Both the position numbers and the translations under genes were made by a program. The notes under the pieces were generated by a model. That model was not told where the DNA came from and ran no database searches. It was given only the letters and a program-made list of their open reading frames with translations. Below, in pieces: positions 23,641 through 35,154 of a stretch of DNA of 64,000 bases (the first letter of the stretch is position 1; the number at the start of each line of letters is the position of its first letter). Location of the stretch: NCBI RefSeq assembly GCF_905220365.1, contig NC_061143.1, positions 5,084,001-5,148,000 of the forward strand, given 5' to 3'. This DNA is from Vanessa cardui (taxonomy: Eukaryota > Arthropoda > Insecta > Lepidoptera > Nymphalidae).

Positions 23641-24106
23641 TATATTTTCAACGGTTCTTTTTCAAAAAAAACATTATTTTTTAAAAACGTATCGCTTGAT
23701 TATTTTACAAATAAATAAAACCTCTACGGTTAATAAAAATTAACCACATACCTCAGTCGTGGTGGAAATTGTATAAAAAATAATAATTTACGGACGTGAA
23801 TGCCCGAAGGCTCTGATATCATAACGAAAAGGGACCATAATAAACAAAATAGCATACTTTCGGATGTCGAGGGCCACCGTGTCATTAGCGCAATCTTTTG
23901 TAAGGCTCCCCCAGCCTTACAACAATAAATATGTAATACATTACAACCATTTGTCACGTCAGATCTCAATATATATATTTTTTCACAGGAAATTAACGTC
24001 CGAACACAAACAGCGGTTTTCTCTATTTCCACAAATGTGAAATATAAACATTAACTTTTATTCGCTCTAGTGTTTCATGTATTGTTTTATTTGATTTATT
24101 AGAGGA
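23641..24106. other. Unassigned stretch
   Basis: The 100-codon minus-strand ORF at 23730-24032 has no motif I recognise. No repeat family identified. Confidence 0.4.
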
Positions 24107-26428
24107 CTAGCTATACCCGCCCGCTTCGCTGGGTATTAGTCGCAGAAAAAAAAAATTTAATTTTTCATTTTGTAATTAATTACTGATCATCAACAATGTA
24201 TAAATAATAAAGGAAGAAATAAAGAAAAAAAACATGCGAGATCTAGTTAAATTAAAAAAATAATAATAATAATATTCGTCATCTATTTCATCTTCTTCAA
24301 TTATGTTCTCGATAGGCTGCAGATTGGTCATAACACCTATGAAATTATACGATGTTATATAGGTACGATGAAGTTTTTAATTTAATTTCTATAGTCTGTA
24401 AAAGTTTGCATTAAACCAACACGTACTCTTTTATCCGGTTCTATCGAATATCAATGTTATTACATTTACAACCTTGTCAATACTTGCGAACGTACGTCAA
24501 AGCATCCTGAGTATATTCGTGCATATGTCTTGGACTTCCACTGTACTAAGATCTTTGTCCAATATCAGCAGATACTTTATCATTCGATATTGTATCTCGT
24601 AAATAAATGTACTCTTTGGCTCAGAGTTTTGATTGGTTGAATCGAATGTAGTTTAATCGTTCGTTCTCGACCATAGCGTACCTGTCAACAATGAATTGTT
24701 AAAACAGTTGACGACACTTCAGAATATGGTTAGTTTGATTATCTGTAATCATTATATGATACGCAAAAAAATCCATACAACTAACTGTTCGATGTCACAG
24801 AGCCTGTCGTGAGAATATTTTGATACAGTCCGAGATTATATCCATCATCTGTTCGCATAAACATAATTGGATAATCGTAATAATTGTCATACTATTGATG
24901 TGTTTCAGCGCCACCTTGATTGTTTTTGTGTCGTTTAGTGATAACAATACCTCGTTTTGTAATTTCTGTACCGACAACTACAGCTGTGACTTCAGGAGCT
25001 ACGGCAGCATCAAAACGCCTTTCATGCTCTGCATTCAATGGCATTATATCTGCATTGATAATAACTTTGAATCATTTGTTGTTTCACCTTCTAGAGCAGT
25101 TTTAAAATCTTTTACTAAACATTTATTTTCATAAAGCATAATCCTAAATTTAGCGATGGTTTCTCGATTAGTTGTGGTACTGAACAGAACATGCATCGAA
25201 GATCAATCTTTTTCTACGTTGTGCATGGAATAAATGTCCAGAAACTGGATTTTATTTAGATACTGAAAGAAGTGAACCAATCATATGATAAACTTTAAAC
25301 GTAGACGCGAAATTATTGTATTTACAATGTTTGTTGCTCCAAATGATGTTATTTCAAAGCAAGAATTGTAATTTCTAATATGTTGAAGGAAATGTTCAGA
25401 CTCCTCAGTAGTTCCCGTAACGTAGATAAGAAGAGGTTCTGGTGGTTCAACCAGTTGTGGTAAATACATTTTGTCAGTGGAGTAGCACTATATCAGCAGT
25501 TTATTTTAAACATCATAGCGTGACAATACGGGCATACTATATTCATTGAACCAATGATCACATCGGGATTTATTGAGATTGGTTCTAGTTCTTGACTTAG
25601 TCTATTCTTATCGTTTATCATCCAGTAAATGGGCTCGCTCGTCAGGTTTTTCAGTATCTCTTGATAAAGATTCTTGTTCGAAGATCTGGAACTTGATCAT
25701 AACGTTGACTAACTGTTTTGGCAACTCTCAAAGTAGAAATTCGGATTCTATTTGTTTCTAAAGGTATTTATTGTTGGTATGTTGTTTCCGTAGCTCTTTT
25801 GGATGACGCTGCGCATATATTGTTGATGTTCCGATCTTTTGTTTCTTCAATGTCATGGTAGTTTCTATTTATATAAATTATTTTATTCAATGATGATCAA
25901 TGATTTGCATTTTTTATTTCATATTTTATACTTATGGGTTGATCGACATATAAATGCATCGTAATAGTCGTAATGGCCATCGGTTGGTTATTTTTAAAGA
26001 CACGGATGAAATAATCACTTTCTCCGTGACAAAATACTTATACGTACTCATTTTCATGACAATCGGTTGAACGGGTAGATATATTTATATCGCAGCGCTA
26101 CTTGGTGGCGAGATACATCAATGGGGATAGCATAATCTCTTTATTCATTTGATCAAATAGTTTCTGAGTTTATCGATGACGCACATACAAAAACATCTAC
26201 TTTTGTATATAGATAGCCTATTATTTGCGCAATCACATGTTTTTCCTGTATACCAATTTTTATAAAGATCGATGCATCTGTTCTCGAGTTGTAGCAGAAC
26301 ATACAGACAGACAAAAATGTCACAAATGGTAAAAATTAAGTCAGTCAATCATAAAAAGAATACTTATGACGAATTACGACAAAAATAAGTGTACAGGCAG
26401 ACTCTAGAGATTTATATAGTAGTATAGA
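24107..26428 (-). mobile_element. Autonomous-type Helitron, decayed, with candidate termini
   Basis: Minus-strand Helitron. The 3' end is CTAG at 24107-24110 followed by T, preceded by a hairpin with 6-bp arms (24113-24118 and 24131-24136). A candidate 5' end is TC ('tctatactactata') at 26428-26427, preceded by A. Such A/T flanks and lack of target duplication are family hallmarks. Inside lies the N-terminal half of a Rep/helicase protein. The helicase half is absent, so the copy is deleted as well as mutated. A second 5'-like TC end at 27083 is an alternative boundary. Confidence 0.75.
24470..25860 (-). pseudogene. Helitron Rep/helicase N-terminal region (Helitron_like_N), pseudogene
   Basis: Would encode the Rep/helicase that nicks DNA and drives rolling-circle transposition. 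Reading right to left I find ordered family blocks in changing frames: MNIVCPYCHAMMF (about 25560-25515), LPQLVEPPEPL and HFLQHIRNYNSCFEITSFGA (25469-25320), AEHERRFDAAVAPEVTAVVV (about 25035-24965), PIMFMRTDDGYNLGLY (about 24880-24825), MDFFAYHIMI and ENERLNYIRFNQSKL (about 24780-24640), and SPRHMHEYTQDALTYVRKY (about 24540-24480). Several frameshifts and in-frame stops break it. The Rep catalytic HUH region and the helicase are not seen. Identification rests on my memory of the family. Confidence 0.85.
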
Positions 26429-27083
26429 TTTAGTATTCACGTGCGATAGTTTTGTTATTAGCGTATTTCATGTATAACTTTGGTGTTTCTATACCGATTT
26501 CTATGCTTCTTTTTTATGGAATAGTTAATACTGTTAACTTTTTTAATTTGGGATGATTGAGAGTGTTATAGGAGCAGGAATAGACAAATATAATCAGAAA
26601 GCTTCGAACTACTAAGCTATTGGGAGTGACACGTGTTATTGTAAGTCAACCATAAAAGATAGACAAAGGCTGTCTTGTGATATTTTTTACATAATTTTAA
26701 GGAGAACATTTCCGTAATACACAATTTCTATGTTGCTTTAACCATTAAGGATGTACACGCGACGGAAGCTTAAAATTTGGAGTAACTTCTCCCATTTTCT
26801 GACATTTCTCTTCACTGCTCTGCTCCTATTGAGTGTAGCGTGGTGAAAAGTATACTATAACCAGCTCAGGGGTATGAAAAATAATTTTACCAAGTTTCGT
26901 TAAAATCCGTCGAGTAGTTTTAGTTTCTATAACGGTTATACGGACAGACAGACAGACAGACAAAAATTTTACTGATTGCATTTTTGGCATCAGTATCGAC
27001 CCCTGATCACCCCCTGATAGTTATTTTGCAAAAATATTTCATGTACAGAATTGACATCCTTACAGATTTATTATAAGTATAGA
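26429..27083 (-). mobile_element. Second Helitron-like 5' segment
   Basis: On the minus strand this begins 'tctatacttataataaatct' at 27083, preceded by A. It contains a (GACA)n tract (26943-26962) and 'aaaatccgtcgagtagtttt', the layout of Helitron 5' regions. It may be the true 5' end of the element to its left or a separate truncated element. Confidence 0.5.
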
Positions 27084-27582
27084 TTATCATTGATTTTCTA
27101 TGATTATCGATGTTAGACAATAAAACATTGATGTTTTAAAATTTATTTTGCATTATTTACACCATCGTTACATCAATTTTTCGAATTTATATATTTAAAA
27201 ATAAGTGGCATTTTCGATGTCACTTTATAACTCAAGAACGGGCTCACCTATTCTAACCAAATTTTCAGGGGTTGTTCGGACTATTTAGTAGATGGTTTAT
27301 GTGAAGTTTGCACAAAATCGGTCGAGTGGTTCTTCATTTCTCACATTTTTTGTAACAAATGAATTCAATAAATGGCGGGTCATTTTGTTAATGGAGATTT
27401 TTTAGACGGGGAATTGTACTGTCAAAATAAAAGTAAGTAGGTATTAATTAAAAATGAGTACACTGATCCACCAGTTTCAAAAGGTAATACGAATAATTTC
27501 AATTTATTATTATAAAAAAAAATACATTTAAACGTACAGTGTGTGCATTCATTTTCATGTCTAAATATGCAGAAAAAGGTTA

Positions 27583-28040
27583 GTGTCATGAATTTTTATT
27601 CGTATCGATTGATGGTTCGTCCACTAGCACAAAATTATATCTCGAGATATGGTAAACTATATCATCAGTACATCGTTAACAAAGCAAAATTAAGATCCGA
27701 AGAATATTTTAATTCGCAAGATGCGATAGCGAATGATGCTAATGTAAATGACATCGGGCGATTGACTATATTGCCATCTGAATAGCAAAAGAGGGGATTC
27801 CCTAATGCAAATGTATTAATTTGCCAGTTCCTTAAAATAACTCCGGATCAAATTGATAACGTTATATCAGCTGAAACTCCAGATCAAACTCTTGATCCAG
27901 AGTTATTTCACGTTGTCGTTAAAAATATGGTACATGGTCCATGCGGTGAGCTACATATGAGTTCGTTACATCTATTTCTCGAATTTACTAATTTCTTCCA
28001 GTCGCAAAAAACGCAGATGTTAAACCATTACACGCAGTGA
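27583..28040 (+). pseudogene. Second Helitron Rep/helicase fragment, plus strand
   Basis: Plus-strand Helitron protein fragment. The first part (27583-27782) holds MNFYSYRLMVRPLAQNYISR and AKLRSEEYF, then NVNDIGRLTILPS. The next recognisable block starts in the same frame at 27786 with QKRGF (normally preceded by Trp). It runs through ITPDQIDNVISAETPD and KNMVHGPCGE to a stop near 28038-28040. About 100 residues normally between these blocks are missing, and the Trp codon is TAG at 27783-27785. The deletion preserves frame. Opposite in orientation to the neighbouring Helitron. Confidence 0.85.
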
Positions 28041-28585
28041 AACTGTGGTCCCTTGTGGTCCCATTTTAATATTATCCAATTCTGATGATGGTATCCATAT
28101 AAAAACCGCATAAGTCTTAAATTTGCATTATGCATGTGCGATAATTAATAGGTAAATAACTCAAAATCACGCAAGCAATTTTGATGATTCTTTTTTTTGT
28201 AGAAAAGATATACTTCAGGGGTACTGTTATCTGTTAAGGGGTGAAAGTTTGGTTAGATTCTGAGCATGGGATCCAAAGTAATGAAACTCTTCAATTCTGA
28301 GGAACCGGTTAGCGATACTCGGTGGAATCTTATATGGGTTATTTGGACATTTGAGTTACCATTCGTAACGTGTTCAAGTAATACAAGTTAACAACAACAA
28401 GTCATAGTCGAATATGATAATCAATGGAACACCTAAACAGCTTACAGCGAGGGTGCGATACGTGGGTTATTGCCCTTAGTAAAATTTTAATGGGCTTACG
28501 TTCGTTGCTGCATTTCAACATTATGTGTGACCTTATGATGTACGACATACATTAGCTCTTTTGCAAAGTTTTTTACTAAGGTCAA
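28041..28585. other. Unassigned stretch inside probable Helitron
   Basis: No coding similarity recognised after the Rep fragment. Probably decayed Helitron 3' region. Confidence 0.35.
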
Positions 28586-28822
28586 TTAAATAAATAAATA
28601 TGAGACAACATCACATACATTACTCTGATCCCAATGTAAGTAGCTAAAGCACTGTGTTATGGAAAGTCAGAAGTAAATACGGTACCACAAACACCCAGAT
28701 CCAAGACAACGGAGAAAACGAATGATAATCTACATCGACTCGGCCATTAATCGAACCCGGGACCGCGGAGTGGCGTACCCATAAAAACCGGTGTACACAC
28801 CACCCGACCACGCAGGTCGTCA
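28586..28822 (-). mobile_element. SINE-2, near full length
   Basis: Minus-oriented SINE-2. The (TAAA)n-like tail is at the left (28586-28600) and the tRNA-like head at the right ('accacccgaccacgcaggtc'). B box complement 'atcgaacccggg' at about 28749-28760. It lies between the Helitron fragment and a plus-oriented CTAG end at 29.5 kb, so it probably inserted into that Helitron. Confidence 0.85.
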
Positions 28823-28839
28823 TATTTGGAGTCAGTGTC

Positions 28840-29500
28840 AGCTCTTGGCTAGCTTGGTTTTATACGATAATATACTGACTCGATCACAACAACAACAATA
28901 ACAATAATTGTAACTACCTTAATATAATCGTAAATCGACCTTTGAGTACTCTAATGCTTTTCATTTTATTTTACTTAGGAGGACTCTGATAAATATTTTC
29001 CATACGCAATTATTTTTATTACTTTTTAGTGCATATTAGTTTGTTTTAAAATATTGTTTTGTTTGAAGTCGGTTTTTCTTTTTGTTAAAATTTTAATTTA
29101 TGTATGTATCTAATTGTTGTAACGTGACTATTTATGAGCAATATAAATCAGACAATATTTTCAAAATATTATAGGCAACATCACCATAATAAAACTTGAC
29201 CACCTATATTATTTATCTGTGTTGTATTTAGTGAAATTATATTGATTTGTATCGCAAATGAGTTTCAAATTAAAACCTAAGGGTTTACAACAAAAGGTTT
29301 TGCAAACTTTATGTTGTAAAGACTTAATTATAGCGACATGGGAATTTATTACACAACCTCATGATTCCTGTGTCATTGAAAATATAGAAAAAAATATTGA
29401 TAGTGTCGCTTTTAATGTTAGTATCAGTTATTTATTATTACTGTTAGATCACCAGTGTCGCTGCGTGCAATGGTTTCTATGCTCATCACATTTAGACTAT
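28840..29500. other. AT-rich stretch, probable Helitron tail region
   Basis: Contains a short repeat E-like motif ('tttgaagtcggtttttct', about 29067-29084). The 97-codon ORF at 29258-29551 runs into the Helitron-like terminus and shows no domain; likely non-coding. Confidence 0.4.
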
Positions 29501-29509
29501 TTAAGTATA

Positions 29510-29546
29510 TCGATTGTGGCAGTACGAAGTTTGCCGGGTCAGCTAG
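29510..29546 (+). mobile_element. Helitron-like 3' terminus
   Basis: 'acgaagtttgccgggtcag' leads into CTAG at 29543-29546, followed by T. This is a plus-oriented Helitron end. It could be the 3' end of the element whose Rep fragment lies at 27583-28040, making it roughly 2-2.5 kb including the SINE-2 insertion. Confidence 0.55.
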
Positions 29547-29549
29547 TAT

Positions 29550-30227
29550 AAGATATAATTTGAAGTGTCAATAGCGCAAAGGTTTACTGGCTGTCTAGCG
29601 ATATAAGAAGTCGCAGCATATATCCTTACTCCTTGGAACATTGTCGTCCCTATTCCAAACACAAACGATAAACTTAAAAGGAGGGATAAGTGGGACTAAT
29701 ACTAATATCATAATTAATTAGGGGCATTGCTAAAAATATATGTCAAATATAATTCTGTCCGAGTGACATCGATACATCGTGAAATGTTTTCCGATAATTC
29801 CATTATGCGCAGAAACCGGTATTGGATGCTAGGTTTAGTGCCAATCGCCAATAGGCCAAGCCAACGCAACGTTCGGTAGCTGTAAAATTTTTACGACAAA
29901 TAAAACTAGGGTCGGGGTTAAGTATGATTACTATATACGACTACAAGATCAGTGTTTCCGATTGATCGTGCTGAGACATCGATACTGGACGGATAAACGT
30001 CCGGTTTAAGTTAATGGGTAGATTGATGGGTTTCCGCCCAACGGAATCTGTATGACATAATTATACTTGGTTTCTCGTTTTGAAGAAAAAATGCGTAAAT
30101 ATTAATCAGTTAAGAACTGTAGAATTGATCAGTACTTTTAAATTGTAATATGGTCTTCAAGATTTAGACGGATTCTTTCTAAAATAATATGCAAACAAAA
30201 AAATGTTTTTTTCTGGCAACACTTATT
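29550..30227. other. Unassigned stretch, somewhat richer in GC
   Basis: Looks single-copy to my eye. Nothing recognised. CpG-richer around 29815-29880. Confidence 0.4.
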
Positions 30228-30352
30228 ATTATTTTGTGCTCCGATTTAGAGGGTGAGTGAGCCGTTATAACAGGTAGAAGGAGCATAAAATTTTAGTTCG
30301 CTACGTTACAGCGCTAATAGACAACTTATCATCAGATAAATTTTAACCTCCT
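30228..30352 (+). mobile_element. Repeat A, old fragment
   Basis: Plus-oriented partial copy: 'tgtgctccgatttagagggt', 'gagtgagcc' and 'ttttagttcgctacg'. Both ends are decayed. Confidence 0.55.
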
Positions 30353-30354
30353 AT

Positions 30355-31150
30355 CTAATATATATATATTAATTAAAAAAAATCAAAAACTGTACTGGTT
30401 CCATATATACTGGTTATACGTTACGATAATTAAAATTTATTTGTCATATAAAATAACCTTTGCCTCTCCATGTTTTTTTTTCTTTGTCACACGCTCTGTA
30501 TGAATTTGAATTGTTAAAGTCTGTCGCCATAAAAGCTTACCGCGATATCTGTAAAATGACGCAAAATATTTTACAACACTTAACCGTTATAAAAAAGTTT
30601 CAAATTCGTAACAAGCTGGTTCAGTCCGCTGTATGAAGCCGTAAAAAATACGTTGTAATTTTATAAACGAAGAAAAAATAAAGTCGTGACGATGACAAAC
30701 TGTTCGAAGTTACTTTCAGCTCGCATTTACGTCAGAAAAAAAGTATCCAAGTCGAAAATAACAGGAGATAAAGCTAAAATAATTTACGGTTACAAGTTTC
30801 GAAATGTTGTTTCCATGTAATAACTCCGTAAATTTCAGTATAGCCGGGTCTAATGCTAATTTACCGACTTTGGCTCAGCGTTCATTACGTTTGATGCTCA
30901 GCTGAGGTGTTGGGTGTCGTCCGTAATGTCAAAGGGCCTTTGTTTTAAAATTGAAATTATTTTTCATGTTGAATATATCATATACTGTTTGGGCATATTT
31001 GTATAAAAATGGTAATTGCTTTGAAGCTTTATGTTTATTTTAATTCTTAAGAGAGTACAAGTACAAATCGGTTTCCAGGTGATAAAATTCCAAGGATATT
31101 CGATGGTGTTTACAAGGAGTGTGGCCAACTTTTAACCTAAAATGTTGCCT
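30355..31150. other. Unassigned AT-rich stretch
   Basis: No gene or repeat family recognised. Confidence 0.4.
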
Positions 31151-31153
31151 TAG

Positions 31154-31450
31154 AGTCGAGATGGCCCAGTGGTTAGAACGCGTGCATCTTAACCGATGAT
31201 TGCGGGTTCAAACCCAGGCAAGCACCGCCGACTCATGTGCTTAATTTGTCTTTATAATTCATCTCGTGCTCAGCGGTGAAGGAAAACATCGTGAGGAAAC
31301 CTGCATGTGACAAATTTCATAGAAATTCTGCCACATGTGCATTCCACCAACCCGCATTGGAACAGCGTGGTGGAATATGTTCCAAACCTTCTCCTCAAAG
31401 GGAGAGGAGGCCTTTAGCCCAGCAGTGGGAATTTACAGGCTGTTGTTGTT
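31154..31450 (+). mobile_element. SINE-1, full length, best preserved
   Basis: The cleanest SINE-1 here. A box 'gatggcccagtgg' at 31159-31171, B box 'gcgggttcaaaccc' at about 31202-31215, body with 'gaaggaaaacatcgtgagga' and 'cccagcagtgggaa', and a (TTG)n tail ending at 31450. Likely one of the younger copies. The ORF 31276-31458 is inside it. Confidence 0.92.
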
Positions 31451-31599
31451 GCCTTTAACTGCATTACTTTACTGATCGGTCATAACTGACTACAGCAATA
31501 CGCCTACCACCGGTGAAGATTTAAAGTTTGAATCTGTTGGTTATGCTCACGCTGGACCCCTAAGGGTTCCACTCTGACCCGGTTTTATTTATATCTAAT

Positions 31600-31795
31600 C
31601 TCCTCACATTTTTATTAGCAAGGTCAAAGTAAGTCTTTGTCTCTTATTTCTGCTACTATTTCACAACCAAATCCCTAAATCGAATGTGATGAGATTTCGT
31701 ACGAAGAAAACTTGAACTCTAAGGCTACTATGCCAACCCATAAAACTCGAGCGAAGTCATGGAACTACTGCTTTATTTATATATAACGAGCTGGC
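31600..31795 (+). repeat. H2-like degenerate element
   Basis: 'gatgagatttcgtacgaaga', 'aacttgaactctaagg' and 'actcgagcgaagtcatggaa' follow the H2 order. Ends are not clear. Confidence 0.45.
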
Positions 31796-31799
31796 TGTT

Positions 31800-33040
31800 C
31801 ACACGTGAACAGCAAGGGTATATATATGAGTTGAGGTTTGGGGAACAAAAATATAGATTGTTTTTCTGACCAGGAAAGTCTAAATTCTTGTCTCTTCTCT
31901 TGTATAAAATCCTTGTATTATACATGTAAACATTCCTCTTTAATCACGTAGCTTAAAAGATTTAAGCGTACAGACTCTACAAAGCGACTTTGCTTCATAC
32001 TATGTAGACTCGTTGAGATATTAAATTTATATTCGGAATCTTTTAGCATTCGACAAGTCACGTGTTTTTTAAGTAAAATAACTGTAGATAACGATCATGG
32101 ATGGAATCACAAACAAACAAATCGGAATATTGAACTTTTTCTCTTCAGCTCCTAAGTTAGAAATTTAAAACCCCTACTATAAAAATACATATTATTTTTA
32201 ATAAAAATTGTTTTTAAAAATTCTGTCCGAATATGAAAAACCAATGAAAAAGAGTTGAAACCTTGTAATATAATTAATCTATTAATATTGAAATATTTTT
32301 GTCAACGCGAACAAATATTACTGCGTTATTATAGTCAATTACAAGTAACAGGGTTTGTAGTTTCTTTAACTTCTCCTAATAAGAAATTTCTATAGAACTT
32401 TTCGATTTTTTATCTGTGCTTCTGTAAGTGGGATAAAGTGAGCTAAACTGGCTTAGAGGATACATAAAATAAACAAATGCTGTAAAATATTTGGTTTAGT
32501 GGGTCGTAACTCATAAATCAAGTGGATCATACTGTACACGTACACACTATATACATATAGGTATTCCATTCGGCGGTTCGACGGTTCGACGTTTTATCGT
32601 GTAAACTAGCCTACTCCGTGTAAACACCTAAGCACTGTTGAAATGCTTTGTAGTTCATACTTACTTTTTACTAGTATATTTGTTCAGTAGTTGGATTGAA
32701 GAGCGCAGGATAACACTTAATGATGTCATAATTAGTAATGCTATAAAAAAAGTCTGAGCGAGTACTGATCGAGAATAAGTAGTAATTGATAAAAGAATAT
32801 CTCTTCGTCAGCGATTTTCAATAAGTTTTATACTCATACTAGAAAACGATCTTAGGAATGGACGGAACGATTTTCAGTTTGTTTTGTGTTATAGTTTAAG
32901 TAAACGATGACAAGCAAATTAATGTGGGTTAGTACTTATTAAACTTTACTGATTAATTTGAAATCATCTGTTATGTTTCATAGCAAAAGCCTCATCATCT
33001 TTTATTTAAGATTTCACGCAGATGATTTTGAGTTTAATTC
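31800..33040. other. Unassigned stretch with a small H1-like fragment
   Basis: A short H1-like piece ('gcgactttgcttcatactat', about 31983-32003). A direct repeat 'cggttcgacggttcgacg' is seen at about 32574-32592. No gene recognised. Confidence 0.4.
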
Positions 33041-33044
33041 AATA

Positions 33045-33262
33045 CTAGTAACCCGTCCCGGTTTCGCACAGATACAATACTGATAGCCTTAGAAACATCT
33101 AAAATGATTATATTGTCCATGAATTATATACAAAAACCTGTCTGTCGAATCACTATATCTATTTAAGAAACCGCATCAAAATCCGATGCTTAATTTTAAA
33201 TATCTAAGCAAACATAAGGACAGATAGCGATAAGCGACATTGTTTAATACTATGTAATGATA
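33045..33262 (-). mobile_element. H1 Helitron-like element with CTAG end
   Basis: CTAG at 33045-33048, then 'acccgtcccggtttcgcaca', 'tatattgtccatgaattata', 'gcatcaaaatccgatgc' and 'gcgataagcgacattgttta'. Minus orientation. A (GAT)n-like tract follows at 33256-33283. Confidence 0.75.
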
Positions 33263-33274
33263 ATGATGATGATG

Positions 33275-33440
33275 ATAATGATGTGCTGAGATGAATGGTT
33301 TTCATACGGCACATAAAGGTTCCTCACGATGTTTTCCTTCACCATCTGCCTTGAGGTCAATTATAAATTCAACACATGGAACTTGTCTGAGCTGGAACTC
33401 AGTCACACAGTCAGCGTCACATTCACGAGTTCCAATCAGT
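33275..33440 (-). mobile_element. SINE-like fragment related to SINE-1
   Basis: 'ggttcctcacgatgttttcc' and 'ttcaccatctgcc' match the SINE-1 core. The head reads 'gagctggaactcagtcacac' ... 'aaaccatctcg', different from standard SINE-1, so this may be a related tRNA SINE. Confidence 0.6.
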
Positions 33441-34715
33441 AAACCATCTCGTGTCAATTAAAGGTCAATAAATTTAATGGCAGCTAAAAGTTCGCATTTC
33501 AATACTGTTTCTAGATTTAGTGGACAAAATCATAAAATATAAAACGATATAATTTCCATTCAGATTTAAATTGTTAGCGACAAGCTATGTCATAATAGTT
33601 TTGAAGACCGCATTGTTCCATGCAATCGGTTTGGGCAATACCGGATGTGGTTTTGATCTACCTTATCACGAATATTTGTATTCAATTCGTCCAGGTATTT
33701 GCTATATGTGTGCATTTGTTTGTATTGCATTGTTATTAGGCGTAAACCATAAAAAAGGATGTTTTTTATAAGCTTTTAGTTCTCAATGTTTGATAGATAA
33801 GGTCTAATCTTGCAAGCTTAATTAAATTATTTTTAAGCAAGAAACTCAATATGAGAAATCTAATTTAAAATTCAGTTTATAAAAAATTAATAAATTATTT
33901 TTTTGAAAAACATTTGACCGATGTTCTAGTATTCCTCATGTATTTGTATTTGTACAACAATGATTGTGATGCAATTTTAATTGCTGGTGGAATACCATAA
34001 TTAGTAAATTATGTATTAATTGTTTAATTAAGTTTTAAAAAGGGATGTAAGCGGTAACCGAATTTCGTGATAAAATTTGGTACGAGTATTCCATTGAACT
34101 ATCTGAGAGATCCTTTAAAAATATTTTTGGCGCAATGTTTTACGAGAAATCAGATTTAGAAAGACATATCGCTTGACTGAATATAAATCTAGATGTACAA
34201 TAAATTTGGAGTGTCTGTTTGGAATATTAAAATAACCGCTTTTTATAAAATGCATATTTATACACGGCACATATACCAAATTTACATTTATTTTTTAATT
34301 TTTGTCTATCTGTCTGTTTTTTTGTTTATTCCGACGAATCTTTGGAACGGCTGGACCAAGGAGAAACTTAGACTACAAATATAACTTCTGTTAAATTCAA
34401 ACGCGTACGTAGTCGCGGGCATAGCCAGTGTATAAATATGTATAGGCATTGCCCTTCATGTGTCCATCGAAATCGTTCAAACATTCGACTATGTAAATAT
34501 TTATAACACTCGATGATGATTACAAACTGAAGGACGGTCCCTCGGGCCCGTACCCGCATAATTTGTACAGAATTACTATGTAGTGGGGACAATAAACTGT
34601 TTGTGACGTTAGGAAGAATTAAAAAGTTTGAACTTGATTAAAACTTATTTACAGCCGATTTTATCTAACTTTAGGATACGTTTGGTATAGCAACATTTTG
34701 TTAGGTTTTTATTTA
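33441..34715. other. Unassigned stretch
   Basis: A Helitron-like tail ('gtacgtagtcgcgggcatag') is seen at about 34406-34426 without a CTAG end. ORFs at 33571-33771, 34193-34384 and 34368-34592 show no recognised domain. Confidence 0.4.
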
Positions 34716-34719
34716 TTTA

Positions 34720-34977
34720 CTAGCTTCCCGGCTTCGGACTGGTGCGGTACTGATAAATACTACAAAATTTGTTTATTTACGACATCACATTAGGAACAAT
34801 TAAAATTATCAGTGTTTCTTTACTATAATGTCCATGTATTATACCCAAAACTCTTCCTCTCGAATTAATCTATTAAAAAAAACTGCATCAAAATTCGTTG
34901 CGTAATTTTAAAGATCTAAGCATTTATAGGGACAGACAGCGGTAAGCGATTTTGTTTTATACTATGTTGTGATAATG
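34720..34977 (-). mobile_element. H1 Helitron-like element, complete-looking
   Basis: CTAG at 34720-34723 with 'cttcccggcttcgg' next to it, then 'tactataatgtccatgtatt', 'gcatcaaaattcgttgcgta', 'gatctaagcatttataggga' and 'ttgttttatactatgttgtg'. About 258 bp, minus orientation. It abuts another repeat at 34985. Confidence 0.8.
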
Positions 34978-34984
34978 GTAATAA

Positions 34985-35150
34985 TTTTTTTTGTGATAGC
35001 TGACAAGCAGGAGGCTCACCTGATGGAAAGTGACTGTCACCGCCCATGAATATCAGCAACACTTAGGAGCTAACAGGTGCATTGCCGGCCTCTAAGGAAA
35101 GAATACGCTCTTTTCTATAAGGTTCTCAACTTGTATTCGGTTCGGAAAAA
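34985..35150 (-). mobile_element. Repeat F (another SINE-like lepidopteran repeat)
   Basis: T-rich start, then 'aggaggctcacctgatggaa', 'gtcaccgcccatgaatat', 'gcattgccggcctctaagga' and 'gaatacgctcttttct'. I recall this as a widespread lepidopteran repeat. It shares the 'cacctgatgg' motif with repeat A but is otherwise distinct. Only one copy is in this window. Confidence 0.6.
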
Positions 35151-35154
35151 CCGC

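Noticed and set aside
23730..24032. Minus-strand 100-codon ORF next to the Helitron end
   Set aside because: No motif recognised, it lies outside the CTAG boundary, and the length is plausible by chance across six frames of a 64-kb window.
24470..28040. Idea that a 2.7-kb inversion split one Helitron gene into a minus-strand N-terminal part and a plus-strand C-terminal part
   Set aside because: The minus-strand copy continues on its own strand past the supposed breakpoint (MDFFAYHIMI, ENERLNYIRFNQSKL, SPRHMHEYTQDAL), covering the same protein segment as the plus-strand copy. They are two separate insertions.
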